Below are positions 46,322 to 56,055 of a stretch of 64,000 nucleotides of DNA, one piece after another (position 1 is the stretch's first letter; every line of letters begins with the position of its first letter). Source of the DNA: Pleurodeles waltl (taxonomy: Eukaryota > Chordata > Amphibia > Caudata > Salamandridae); assembly GCF_031143425.1 (NCBI RefSeq), contig NC_090445.1:1580354049-1580418048 (forward strand). The letters run 5' to 3'. Below the pieces are notes generated by a model. That model was not told where the DNA came from. It was given only the letters and a program-made list of their open reading frames with translations, and did not search any database. The position numbers were made by a program, and so were the translations under genes.

Positions 46322-46378
46322 ACATGTCCTTAATAGAATTGAAACTTTCTTTCTTGTTAGCTAAGACATTTTTAATTT

Positions 46379-46615
46379 AATGCAATTCCGGCAGGTGTGT
46401 CTAAAATCTCAATGGAAATTAACATGGGAAACACACTTTTTGACACCCCTTTTTCTCGGACCCCGTTTGCGGATCACCCTGAAACTTTTCATGCGCAACA
46501 AAACCCAACTTGACACTTTTTAAAAAAAATTTCATGAAGATTCATCAAACAATGGAAAATCTATAGGCTAGTCAAGAAATGACTGGTTTTTCTATGGGAC
46601 CTAGATCTTAACTAT
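46379..46615. repeat. Right piece of the palindrome-arm relative
   Basis: GCAATTCCGGCAGG, GGAAATTAACATGGGAAA, TTTTTCTCGGACCCCGTTTG and ATGAAGATTCATCAAAC continue the series of 36590-36780 after the DIRS insertion. The upstream piece is 40900-41120. Confidence 0.75.
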
Positions 46616-46639
46616 GACTATAAATATATATATGCAAAA

Positions 46640-47060
46640 AAGAATAGAGAACCCTGGGTAGTTCCCAAGTTTAGGTGGAGAGCAGCTCTAGAAAGGAGCA
46701 CTCTGCAACACCAGCGACACTCTAGATTTGCTCACCTCAAATGTATGTTTATCTAGCAAAGTTTTTAAGCATTGGATCAGCACAGTGCTATCCACGCCGA
46801 GCTAGATAGTGACAAATTATTTTGCCATTTATACAGCAAAGTCTTTAAGCATAGGTTTGAAACAGTGTCAACCTTGCCGAGCTGTAAAATGACAAAAGCC
46901 ATTTACCACTCCAGGCACAGTATTACAGCTTTGGACTGGTAAAATACCGTCCAAGCCAACCTGGAATGAGTAAAAGCAACCCCTGACACGTGTTTCGCTC
47001 TCATTAGAGCTCATCAGAGAGGTTTAGCTTTTGTCCAGACACAAGGGAGCACCCAGTATA
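46640..47060. repeat. Anonymous repeat with internal duplication
   Basis: GCAAAG(T)TTTTTAAGCATTGG..CAGTGCTATCCACGCCGAGCT near 46756 recurs near 46841 as GCAAAGTCTTTAAGCATAGG..CAGTGTCAACCTTGCCGAGCT, about 86 bp later. A CACGTGTTTCGCTCTCATTAG motif follows (46986). Family not identified. Confidence 0.55.
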
Positions 47061-49426
47061 AGTTGCAAAAAAAATTCAAATCTAATTACTTGCAGCATTA
47101 TCATTGTTGCTCGTTTATCTTATACTGCTAACATGCATTAGCAGCAGGTTTGGCTTGTTTTAGACACATGTCCATTGTGATATGCCTGGCTGATGTAATT
47201 GAGTGCACAAAAGGTTTTCACGCCGATATGTAGTAACTATCATATCCTGGCCTAAATGTGCTTTCTTTGTCTTGAGCCTTTTACCGCTCCCATTTGGACT
47301 CCCTAAAAGCTTCTGGTGGTGGTGTAAAAGCAATTTCTGTTGTCGGGGTCCTTTTGCTCTTGCGTGTATTCAATAGGGTTAGTTACAGGCTGTATAACAG
47401 TGCCTCCAGAGGTTAGGATCCTCTCACAACTGGGTAGACTCCATGAAGAGGCTTATAGGCGGTCTAACAGTGTCTCCAGAGCTTAGGCTGTTTTTGTGCC
47501 AGGGCTGACTCCAGCCATATCCCCTTCAGTGGGCACAATCTCTTGTCCTGCCATGTAAACACTGGAGCTCCCCTCTATTAACAATAATCCGTGTCAATGC
47601 AACTAAACAAGGGAGCCCTTAAAAATAAAAACAGATGAACTTGAATGACACTCACACTTGCCTTGATATACCGCTTTACCTGTGGGCATGTTTACATGCT
47701 GCTGTGACAAGTTTGAGGCACACTATCACGGCGCTTGCACATGACATGAAACCCCTACACTTTTAATGACACTGCAACCAACACCCATCCATATGTGTGG
47801 ACTGGAACCCACTCTGAGAGTGCTTACGAAATCATCGAGAGGTGCAGAAAGCACTATATAAATAATACAATACCAATGGATGATTAATGCTAACGATTAA
47901 TTAAAGATGGTGTCTCTGAAAGGCTAATAGGGTTGTTTTAGAGTCAATCATAGGCAGGGAATACTTAAATGAAATTGTCGCTCGGCATGTAGCTGAATCG
48001 TTCCCAGTTTATCCTCACTTTCAAAAATATCAACTTCTTATAAAACCACCCTATTTCTAAGTGCATTTACAAATATTTCTCTTGTGTGCTTTTCCATTAC
48101 ACCCCACAAAGTCATGGTCACTGCTATTGTCCCAAGTGCTTTAAGTGCGCCATGTCTTTTCTTGAAATAGTTATGAGAAAACAAGCATCCTATGTAAAAT
48201 CTTCCTTATATACATTTCTGTTTTAAGCAAACTTACTGGCCCAGTATTCATTGAAGTGTACCATTCACTGGTTTTCACCAAAATGTCTTAGGGGGAACCA
48301 ATCTCCCAATAACTACACACATATTTTGTTGATCAATGTAACTTACCCACACGGTTTTAAAAAGCTCCATTAGTCCGTCATGTTTCAGAAAGTTCCAAAA
48401 GAGAACTTCTAACCATATGTAAGAAATCTATTTCAATACTCTCAACTTTTGACCAGTGACACTGCACTATCTATTAAAATGAAACATATGTAATGGAAAC
48501 TCGAAATCATTTTGGCACCGAACCAAGAATGAAATCCTTCAATGGTTTTGCACCAGGGCCCCACAAATCCTTTGGTTTGCAAAGTGGACAGATGTGAATT
48601 ATGTGAAAAGAAAAGCTGATGTTACCATATCTGTTACCCTTTCATTCATTAATACCAAGGTATGTCACAGTAGTCCACTACAACTAAAGACAGAGAATGC
48701 AAGCTCCCATTAGAAGTAGTTTAATGTCAGGGGCAGAAATAAATGGCTTCTGGACATAGTCACAGGTCCTACATGGTCAGAGGTCCTACGTACGCACTTA
48801 ATCCAACATTATTGAACCTGTGTTGTTTTCGCTACTGAAACATGTCTACATTGGACAGAATTTGCGGACGGGCAACTTTCCTCCGCCCTAATGGAGGGGC
48901 TGCTCTTGCTATAAAGTCAGTTTCCTGCACATACCCATACTTATATAGGCTTCAGAATTACAAGATTTGTGGTAATTATGGCACATCCACAATTTTATCC
49001 TGGTATATTTCATCAGCTCAAGACAGTCAAAATTTACTGCCCGAAAACATTGATTTAATTTCATGTGGAATTTTGTGCCTTTAAAGCACAAATTTCATGC
49101 ATAGTTCCTTAATTCAAAGGTACATTTCTGATTTGGGCATATTGACAGTGCCTTATAAATACAGCATCCCATGATGTTGGTATTTACCAAATGCAAAAAG
49201 TACCTCACCACCTTCCAGCACAATCAGAATCATGTGCTCCTCCTCACTTCCTGAGTTCCGCAAGAAGCTGAAGATCTGGCTCTTTGTATAAGCACCTTTG
49301 GGAACCACGAACATGCACACCTGCCCAAGTGCCTGGATACCCTCTTGGGTGATTAGTGCACTATACAAATATAATTTTTCATGGGCATCTTATAGCACAT
49401 ATTATTGGTATGCCATGCAGACTTAT
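47061..49426. other. Anonymous sequence
   Basis: Short repeats such as TGTCTCCAGAG(C/G)TTAGG (47401 and 47470) and a GCACTATATAAATAATAC tail (47849) occur. Around 49290-49370 a TGGATACCCTCTTGGGTGAT then GCACTATACAAATA tail resembles a SINE/LINE 3' end. No gene is readable on either strand. Confidence 0.35.
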
Positions 49427-49860
49427 GGGCCCTATTTACAAGCCCCTTACGCCTCCTTGTGCCACACTAGTGTCATTATTTTTAAGCTAATGTGGCCACA
49501 TTATGCCTGCAACATGCATAATATATGCAAGGGGGGCATTCCCATGCACGGAGGCCTGTAAAAATGGCACTGTAAAATTTACAAGCTTTCACTGTGACAT
49601 TTTGTTGTCATTTTTTAAGCCCGCCTGAGGCAGACATTAAAGTGACTGCCTTGACTTTGCAGGATTAGCGCCATAATTTCTGGCACTAATCCTGCAAAGT
49701 GCCACAATGGCAGCAAAGTTTTTGATGCTGTTGCCTTAACATGTGCCATTGTTCACCGTATTGTAAGTACGGTGCACACATGGTGTCGTTAGGGGGCGAG
49801 GGCGATGCAAAAAAAGTGGTGCATCAGGACTGATGCACCACTTTCTTGTAAATATGCCCT
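49427..49860. mobile_element. MITE with ATTTACAAG termini, copy 3
   Basis: Ends GGGCCCTATTTACAAG and CTTGTAAATATGCCC. Internal hairpins include 49815-49844 (AAGTGGTGCATCA arms, 13 bp, loop GGAC) and GGATTAGCGCC/GGCACTAATCC around 49660-49700. Confidence 0.7.
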
Positions 49861-50670
49861 TTAGTTTCTCAAATTGTTACGTGTATCTGGGTACTGCAGA
49901 GTAATCCTGATGACAATGTCTCAGCTGTTTGCCCTCACATATACAAAATCTATGCACCAAAGTATAGAAAAAAGTGAACAAAACAAAAGTATACAAAAAA
50001 TACAAATATGTCCTGTCTCCCATACCGTGCAAAATATCCATGCAATATATCTTTAGAAGCTCAAAACTGGCATGATACGGAAATGTGGGCCACTTTTTTT
50101 TATCTATATCGTTCACTAATCAGGGCCACTTTTATTTTGGTGCCTGGGCTTATCTTTTGTCTTCCTCCAACTCTGGTCGCTGGTAAATACAGTGGCAGCA
50201 TCCCAATCCATGTATTTGCTCAGCAAATAAGACTGGCTCGGTCGGCATATTAGCAAAACAGATAGGCCTCTCACTCCCTCCAGTGAATACTGTTCCTGGC
50301 ATTCCCCATGAAGAATCAAGGCAGTTGTGAGGACATGTAGAGTGCACCACAAACAATGCATTACAAGTGACCCCTAACCAGGGCCTACTGCTGCTGCTCA
50401 CAGTCGATGTCTAGAGAACCACAATCCATCCATGCATTCACTTTCCAGTCAAATTGCTGTACCACCAAAATCTGCATAACATAACTGCTCACCAGACCAT
50501 GATGCAAGTCTATCCCCTCAACAGGCCCACCAAATATTAATATGCCCACCAATCAAAGGAATGAGGGAAAGATTGCTCAATCACCAGTCAACTTGATCCC
50601 ATAATAAAATAGAAAAGGGACTAAAAGGGAACATTGAGTTTGTTCCTCTTGGCAGGTGATGCCAACTTGT
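49861..50670. other. Anonymous sequence
   Basis: No motif recognised. Confidence 0.3.
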
Positions 50671-50990
50671 TCACCTGTGTCAGACCTCGCAGCCACTCGA
50701 CATTTCCCCCTTGCATTGTGTTAACTACCTTTTCTATTTATGTAACTGCATTGAAAGGTTGAGATGCTTTCATCCTTGCAAATGTCTGAGCCTGTCTCTT
50801 TACTAAGTACTGACTGACTAGCAGTCTTCTTTAGCATTAAATATCTTTTAGTTTTTATAGATTTAAAATTGTCTTTTCTCTTGCCCCCTCATTCTATGTG
50901 CTCCTGTGTTTTGATCCTGGAAGCGCGGAGAACCCTAAATTTATGAGATATTCCGCAACTCTTACAAGTCCATGAGGAGATCTTGGGTAT
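50671..50990 (+). other. Possible solo LTR
   Basis: TGTGTCAGACCTCGCAGCC start, T-rich middle, ATTAAA at 50836 and a GAACCCTAAATTTATGAG tail are reminiscent of an LTR. No partner or internal gene supports it. Confidence 0.25.
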
Positions 50991-51505
50991 GGGCTGAAAA
51001 TAAAGTGCTGCAATGTTTCAATTTCAATACGTCAAATGTATCTTGCCGGGAGTCAATAATGAGAGTTTTTAGTTTTAGTTAAAATTTTTATTCATCATAA
51101 TTGTAATAATAAAATTCGAATAAACTTTACAGAATGTTGCATAAAGCGTGTCCAGAAATCTATCTGAATTCTAGTATTCTAAATCAGTAAGATTAAATCA
51201 TTTTAAGGTAGAAAATATCAAAAGGAATATGATTTCAAGAGGCAGTCTAGCCAAAAAGCTATTAGTACTCATGAAAAATACTGTAACATACTCTGATACA
51301 GAACAGTCTAGGCAGACAGCAAAGCCTGTCCAAGTCTCACAGCGAGAATGAATTTGAATCTGAGAGCGAGCTTGCTTGCTGCTTGCTATCTGTTATTTCC
51401 CTGGGACACTTTTTATAATACAAATAATACATTTAGTACAATTGATTCATTCACAATATTAAACAGCCAATCACTAGCAAGAAAATCTATGGAACAGGAA
51501 TAGTT
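50991..51505. other. Anonymous A/T-rich sequence
   Basis: TTAAAATTTTTATTCATCATAA-type sequence; nothing recognised. Confidence 0.3.
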
Positions 51506-51908
51506 TCTGTCAAGATGGTGGTGGGGATTTATTTCACACCTTGCTGGGCACACATATACAAACTTAGCTTAGGCCTACAGCCTGTGCCCTTTCACCTACA
51601 TATGTGCTCTGATTTCATTTATTCATTTTTAGTTACCCTGCTTTTCAGCAGGGATGTTTTATTTTTCTAATCAGCTGTGATTCTGCGAATGTGTTGTCAT
51701 TATTTCTGTGCATTTCACCATCACCTATGCCCGAGGCTGGCAAGAACAATACTTGATAATTCACAAGAGTATGTAAACAGTCTGACACTTAGGCACATGC
51801 CCATGTCATGTCTAGTTTACGGAGCAGAAATATGTTTCTTATAAAAGCACTGTACAGCTCAAGGGACAACAGGAAGGTCATTTTGACCTGGATATACATC
51901 CACGCTCC

Positions 51909-52289
51909 ATGCCATTTCATTGCAGACATCAGCCCTGTCTCTACAACCAGCTGAGGAGATGGCAGGCAGATCCCTATTTTCCAGGTAATAGGGGTGGGTG
52001 CTTCTCTCGCAGACTGATTAAGGACAGATTGGACTATTACCGCCGTAGATGTTTAGGGTTAGGTAGAAGTCATATATACACATGCTATTCCAATACACTG
52101 GGTTTGTTCATTTTCTTCTCACTGGTCACAGCAATCCTAATCCTGTTATGCCTCATTGCCTTAATATTTGCAGCTCATGTATTTTACTGTAGATTGCAGT
52201 CTTTCAATAAATGTATTGAAAACCATCCTGCATTTTTTCTTTGGCCTGTGCGTCTGTATGAGCCCTTTGCTAATGAGAGAAAGGGGTGA
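51909..52289 (+). other. Open reading frame within the LTR, predicted membrane protein (unproven)
   Basis: 126 codons from an ATG about 70 bases after the TATA box. The N-terminal half is basic and rich in Arg/Tyr (DYYRRRCLGLGRSHIYT). It is followed by one strong hydrophobic segment, LGLFIFFSLVTAILILLCLI, at residues about 66-90. The inverted LTR copy at 61765-62100 has a stop six codons in and frameshifts, so the frame is not conserved. A CAG-GTAATA donor-like site lies inside at about 51984. I do not recognise a family; chance is quite possible. Confidence 0.3.
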
Positions 52290-52382
52290 GATTTATCAAC
52301 CACAACTTTCCCTAAGATGTCACAGAGTGTCATGTGTAAGGCTGCCACAAATCACCTTTGCTTTCTATGTTTGGGCTAGGTG

Positions 52383-52448
52383 CTGCAAGGTAGCCGAACG
52401 AGTCAAGCTGGCAGCTGCCAAGACGGTGTGGGTTTGACTCAGTCACCA
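52383..52448 (+). other. tRNA-like sequence in the leader
   Basis: GTAGCCGAACGAGTCAAGC resembles an A-box region of serine/leucine-type tRNAs and GGTGTGGGTTTGACTC a B-box. Between them TGGCAGCTGCCA is a perfect palindrome that could be an anticodon-arm-like stem. The copy at about 61580-61650 keeps only parts. Cloverleaf pairing is incomplete, so this is a relic at best. Confidence 0.3.
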
Positions 52449-52488
52449 AAGAACACCTTATTATCCCAACACCAGCTACATTTCACAA

Positions 52489-52686
52489 TTGGCAGACACC
52501 TTTTTAATGTCACCAAAATTAATTGCCCTCAAAGGCAAGTGGAGAAACAAAGAAATCCAAATAGATAAATTTTGTGTCGGTTACACTTTAGAAGGAGGTT
52601 ATTTAAAATATTATGACTTCAGTCTAAGCATCATGCCCAGAAAAATATGCAAACCTTTCTACATATGTTTTGGAACTCCCCACTGA
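52489..52686 (+). other. Short open frame after the plus-strand leader (unproven)
   Basis: 65 codons (second ATG at 52507), containing MSPKLIALKGKWRNKEIQ and GYTLEGGYLKYYDFSLS. It follows the plus-orientation leader where a first retroviral gene would begin. It has no recognisable motif and ends where the minus-strand env-like frame ends. Confidence 0.25.
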
Positions 52687-53602
52687 ACTGATCTTGTGGT
52701 ACTTGCTTGGTGCAGAAAGTAATGTTCATAATGATGGTGACAGAACGTTTCCCCATAATTTGCTGTGTTCATATATACATCTTCACTTTCAAATACAGTA
52801 TAATATTTAAGCTCAGAACGCATGGAATCAACTGTTTTAGCATCCCAGTCATCAAAACCAAACCCAGGTGTAATAATATAGTTCATTAATCGAATTTGAA
52901 TGAATGTCCTCAGAAGGTCCAAACATATCATATGGTACTTTATTCCAAACAATCTCATCACAAATTGCAGAGCTGAAATGTATTTTTGGACCTTATAGGA
53001 AGAAAGGTAAGGTGGCAAAACCTCATCCACCAGTTCAACTGCAGAGCATTCAGGAAGATAGTGACCATTTATCAGTAAAAAGAAAACAATGACAAACCCA
53101 ATCCAAAGCGGGAATGTCAGCAATATCCATAGACAGTACCATGGATAAACCAAATAATTGTTTTTAAGCCAGTTATAAAGCTTACATGTCCTTGAGACAG
53201 GTGCAGATGCAGAGGAATTTGAAGAAAAGTCTTCAATGTCAACAAAATAACCAGAAACGGTGCAAAAACAGGAGCCGGTGCAGAACTGGTAGATGGGCCC
53301 AATGGTGGTGGTTCATAATAAATGATGTCATCCGTTTGTGTTGAATTGGAATAGTAGAGATCTACATCTATAATGTTTCTTGTCTGTGAAGTGGTGACAG
53401 GAAGTAGCAAAAGTTCATTTTCCACCTTACCCAAGCTCGGGGAGGCAATTGTAGCATTGGTATTTGCAGAAGCATTGTTGAGAGCTCGAAGAGGTACAAC
53501 CGATTGGGTAGTGAGGAAGACTAGGGAACTACCAAGGTTTCCTCGTGGTCTACTCTGCAGGACCGGCCACATGGTGCAATTTGATGTTGTCAATTGAAAC
53601 AA
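52660..53602 (-). pseudogene. ERV env-like region, 3'-truncated
   Basis: The reading at 53153-52660 starts with a strong hydrophobic segment, LWILLTFPLWIGFVIVFFLL, as in an env leader or signal anchor, then a Cys/Tyr-rich extracellular-type region (YLPECSAVELVDEVLPPYL, YVKYISALQF-like). It stops at 52660 without a transmembrane subunit or fusion-peptide motif. The preceding frame 53602-53117 overlaps it out of frame, has a YYEPPPLGPS motif and may be the end of pol or the env N-terminus. The identification rests on position after integrase and on the hydrophobic segment, not on a diagnostic motif. Confidence 0.45.
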
Positions 53603-53716
53603 AGCAGTTTTCTTTAGAACCAGACAGCGGTTGAATGATGACAGTTCTGGTACTGTGTTGTCCCAGGACTGGCACTGTGCTCTGTATGATGAACCAAACT
53701 AATTTTTCACAGCAAT

Positions 53717-54380
53717 TTTGTCTCATACTATATCTCCAACTTTAGGAATACAACCAGTAGATGTTTTTTGCAAATCCCTGCTTCCCAAGGTGGTGGCACA
53801 GGCAGATGACGTTTCATCACAGAAATGTTGTATTCCCTGTAAAACAGCGACACGTTCAATTATGTCAAAAGGTATTTGTGCTGCTACAGCGCCAGAGCCA
53901 TCAAGATCTTGGACATACATAGCTATCTCAAACAATATCTCGTAAGTGGTGCCTTCTCCCAAAGACTTTCTGGGCAGATTATTTAGTGCTCTCTGGACCC
54001 AATGTAGGTGATGAAGCCAACTACAACCAGAACCTAATACCCTCGCCATTAAGGATTGCTAGTCTCAGTTCTCTTGCATCACTACAGAATTTTCCTGGAG
54101 ATGAGAAAAGGAGTTGAACGCCCATCGTTGCCATGGTATCCCTGAATGCCCTGGAGGCAAAAGCAGGGCCCTGATTCAAGTGGAATGCTGCAATTGCATA
54201 TGTCCCGATGAAGACTTGCAAATCTTTAATAACAGTTTGTGCATCAGCCGATTGTTATGGCCATTCCCACAGGAATCTAGAGCATGAATCAACAGCAATT
54301 AAGACATATTTGTATGCACCATCAGGTTGTAAGGGACAGCTATAGTCCAGGTACACACACTGTAGTGGTTTGTTGGACAC
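53717..54380 (-). pseudogene. ERV integrase core and C-terminal part
   Basis: The core begins QCVYLDYSCPLQPDGAYKYV with the first catalytic Asp, then LIAVDSCSRFLW. A later frame has IAAFHLNQGPAFASRAFRD, where the usual S-D-Q-G box reads L-N-Q-G, so the second catalytic Asp is replaced by Asn. The region around the catalytic Glu is lost or unreadable. WVQRALNNLPRKSLGEGTTYE and IPKVGDIV (53723-54049) are the C-terminal blocks. The MITE at 54384-55012 separates the core from the N-terminal zinc domain. Confidence 0.75.
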
Positions 54381-54383
54381 TAA

Positions 54384-55012
54384 GGCGGTCATTCTGACCC
54401 TGGCGGTCAAAGACCGCCAGGGCGGAGGACCGCGGGAGCACCGGCGACAGGCCGGCGGTGCTCCAATGGGGATTCCGACCGCGGCGGAAAAGCCGCGGTC
54501 GGACCGGCACCACTGGCGGGCTCCCGCCAGTGTACCGCCGCCCCATTGAATCCTCCAAGGCGGCGCAGCTTGCTGCGCCGCCGAGGGGATTCCGACCCCC
54601 CCTACCGCCATCCAGATCCCGGCGGTCCGACCGCCGGGATCCGGATGGCGATAGGGGGGTCGCGGGGCCCCTGGGGGCCCCTGCAGTGCCCATGCCACTG
54701 GCATGGGCATTGCAGGGGCCCCCGTAAGAGGGCCCCTAAATGTATTTCACTGTCTGCTGCGCAGACAGTGAAATACGCCACGGGTGCAACTGCACCCGTC
54801 GCACAGCTTCCACTCCGCCGGCTCGATTCCGAGCCGGCTTCATCGTGGAAGCCTCTTTCCCGCTGGGCTGGCGGGCGGTCTGAAGGCGACCGCCCGCCAG
54901 CCCAGCGGGAAAGTCAGAATTACCGCCGCGGTCTTTCGACCGCGGAACGGTAACCTGACGGCGGGACTTTGGCGGGCGGCCTCCGCCGCCCGCCAAGGTC
55001 AGAATGAGGGCC
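54384..55012. mobile_element. Hairpin-array MITE, Harbinger-like, copy 2 (in ERV integrase)
   Basis: Flanked by TAA (54381-54383 and 55013-55015). Ends GGCGGTCATTCTGACCCTGG and CCAAGGTCAGAATGAGGGCC. It is the reverse-orientation relative of 24005-24628, with the same hairpins at the same places, for example 54742-54776 (perfect 16-bp arms). No coding capacity. Confidence 0.9.
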
Positions 55013-55015
55013 TAA

Positions 55016-55334
55016 GATGGGTGTCTGTGGTGGGCGTTTAATGGTGGACCCCTTAATTTGTAGACAGATGTCACAACAAAGGACACATTGTTTGGTCTGT
55101 TTGTGTAGACCGGGCCACCAATAGTGTTTTTGTAGCAGAGAGATAGTAACCTGCCACACCAGCATGGGCAGAAGTAACACCTTCATGCGCTGCTTTAGTG
55201 AGATCTGATCTCTGATCTTGGTTGGGAATCACACGAACGCCCACACCTAAAAATGTTGCAAATCTAGTATTTTGGACACTGAGGTGGTAGGTATATTTAG
55301 TAGGGTTTGCTTTTGGTAAAGTCTTTGCCATCAA
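55016..55334 (-). pseudogene. ERV integrase N-terminal zinc-binding domain
   Basis: AAHEGVTSAHAGVAGYY gives the two histidines. After a frameshift, LLQKHYWWPGLHKQTKQCVL and CCDICLQIK give the two cysteines of the HHCC finger. IKGSTIKRPPQTPIL leads towards the core. The order matches retroviral integrase. Confidence 0.75.
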
Positions 55335-55379
55335 CCAAAGCTTTCATAGCAGCAATGTCTCATTATCCAATCCTGTATG

Positions 55380-56055
55380 GGAATTAGTAATTGCAGCAAC
55401 AGAAGCCATAGCTACTGCAGATTTGGCAGCTTCGTCAGCCAAAGTGTTTCCTAAAATGCATATTCCTACACGCTGATGGACCAATGTATGAACGACATGA
55501 GCTCTTGGTAGTCTGTCCTTCCTGCTACCCTCCCCTACAAGTTATTTTGTTTAATGTTTTTTCCTTTTGAATATCTGAACCTGTTCAGGCACCAATGATA
55601 TAGGTAATCATTGTAGGGCTGGACACAGTAATAGGAATCACACACAATCAATGTAGACTGTTCAGGGTTTGTATCATCCAGTGCCAAAACCAGAGCCCTA
55701 AGCTCTGCATGTTGTGCTGTGCAGTCCCCTAGGGTCTGGGTGTAGGTATGTTGGGGTGGAATGTACCACCCCTCATTATTCTGCTAACAGATGCGCAAGG
55801 AGCGGAATATTGGTGTTTTGCACCTATAGCTTGTTGTGCTGAACCATCTATGTAAATGAAATGATTGTTCTGTATTGATCAAGAGGCATGATGTTAGAGG
55901 GCACTGGGTGCTTATGTTGATATTGTAAAAATTCTCGGGTCTGCAGTTTGGGGTCGAAAGATCTGGGCAAATTAGATCATAAAGTGGTTTTATGTGTGCT
56001 GCAAAGTCAGGAATGTATGTTCTGCCAAAATTGAAGAAAACCAGTAAGGAAAAGA
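55380..56055 (-). pseudogene. ERV RT connection and RNase H
   Basis: FFNFGRTYIPDFAAHIKPLYD (two short runs in the reading near 55990-56055) is the RT thumb/connection. GDCTAQHAELRALVLALDD then STLIVCDS (55640-55735) is RNase H with the catalytic Glu in A-E-L-R-A-L and Asp in V-C-D-S. More C-terminal RNase H sequence is decayed. The element at 56056-58336 interrupts the RT just before the F-N-F-G-R block. Confidence 0.75.

Larger units (their letters stand above)
41121..46378 (+). mobile_element. DIRS1-type retrotransposon with inverted termini and internal complementary region
   Basis: Structural features: inverted terminal repeats (41133-41284 against 46180-46321), short non-repeated outer edges, and an internal complementary region at 45757-45862. 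The first part of that region is complementary to the left edge and the second part to the right edge, as in DIRS. Between them lie gag-like ORF1, RT-RNase H and a tyrosine recombinase, all on the plus strand and all decayed. There is no clear target duplication, as expected for recombinase-mediated insertion. Confidence 0.9.
51506..52448 (+). repeat. Retroviral LTR plus leader, plus orientation (inverted relative to 61575-62521)
   Basis: Starts TGTCAAGATGG. TATAAAAGCACTGTAC lies at 51839, poly(A) signal AATAAA at 52206-52211, then leader sequence with a tRNA-like stretch. The whole interval matches the reverse complement of 61575-62521: for example CAGCAGGGATGTTTTATTTT, TCTACAACCAGCTGAGGAGA, CCCTATTTTCCAGGTAAT, CAATAAATGTATTGAAAACC and AGCTGCCAAGAC. 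A minus-strand provirus should have its second LTR in minus orientation here, so this is anomalous. Confidence 0.75.
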
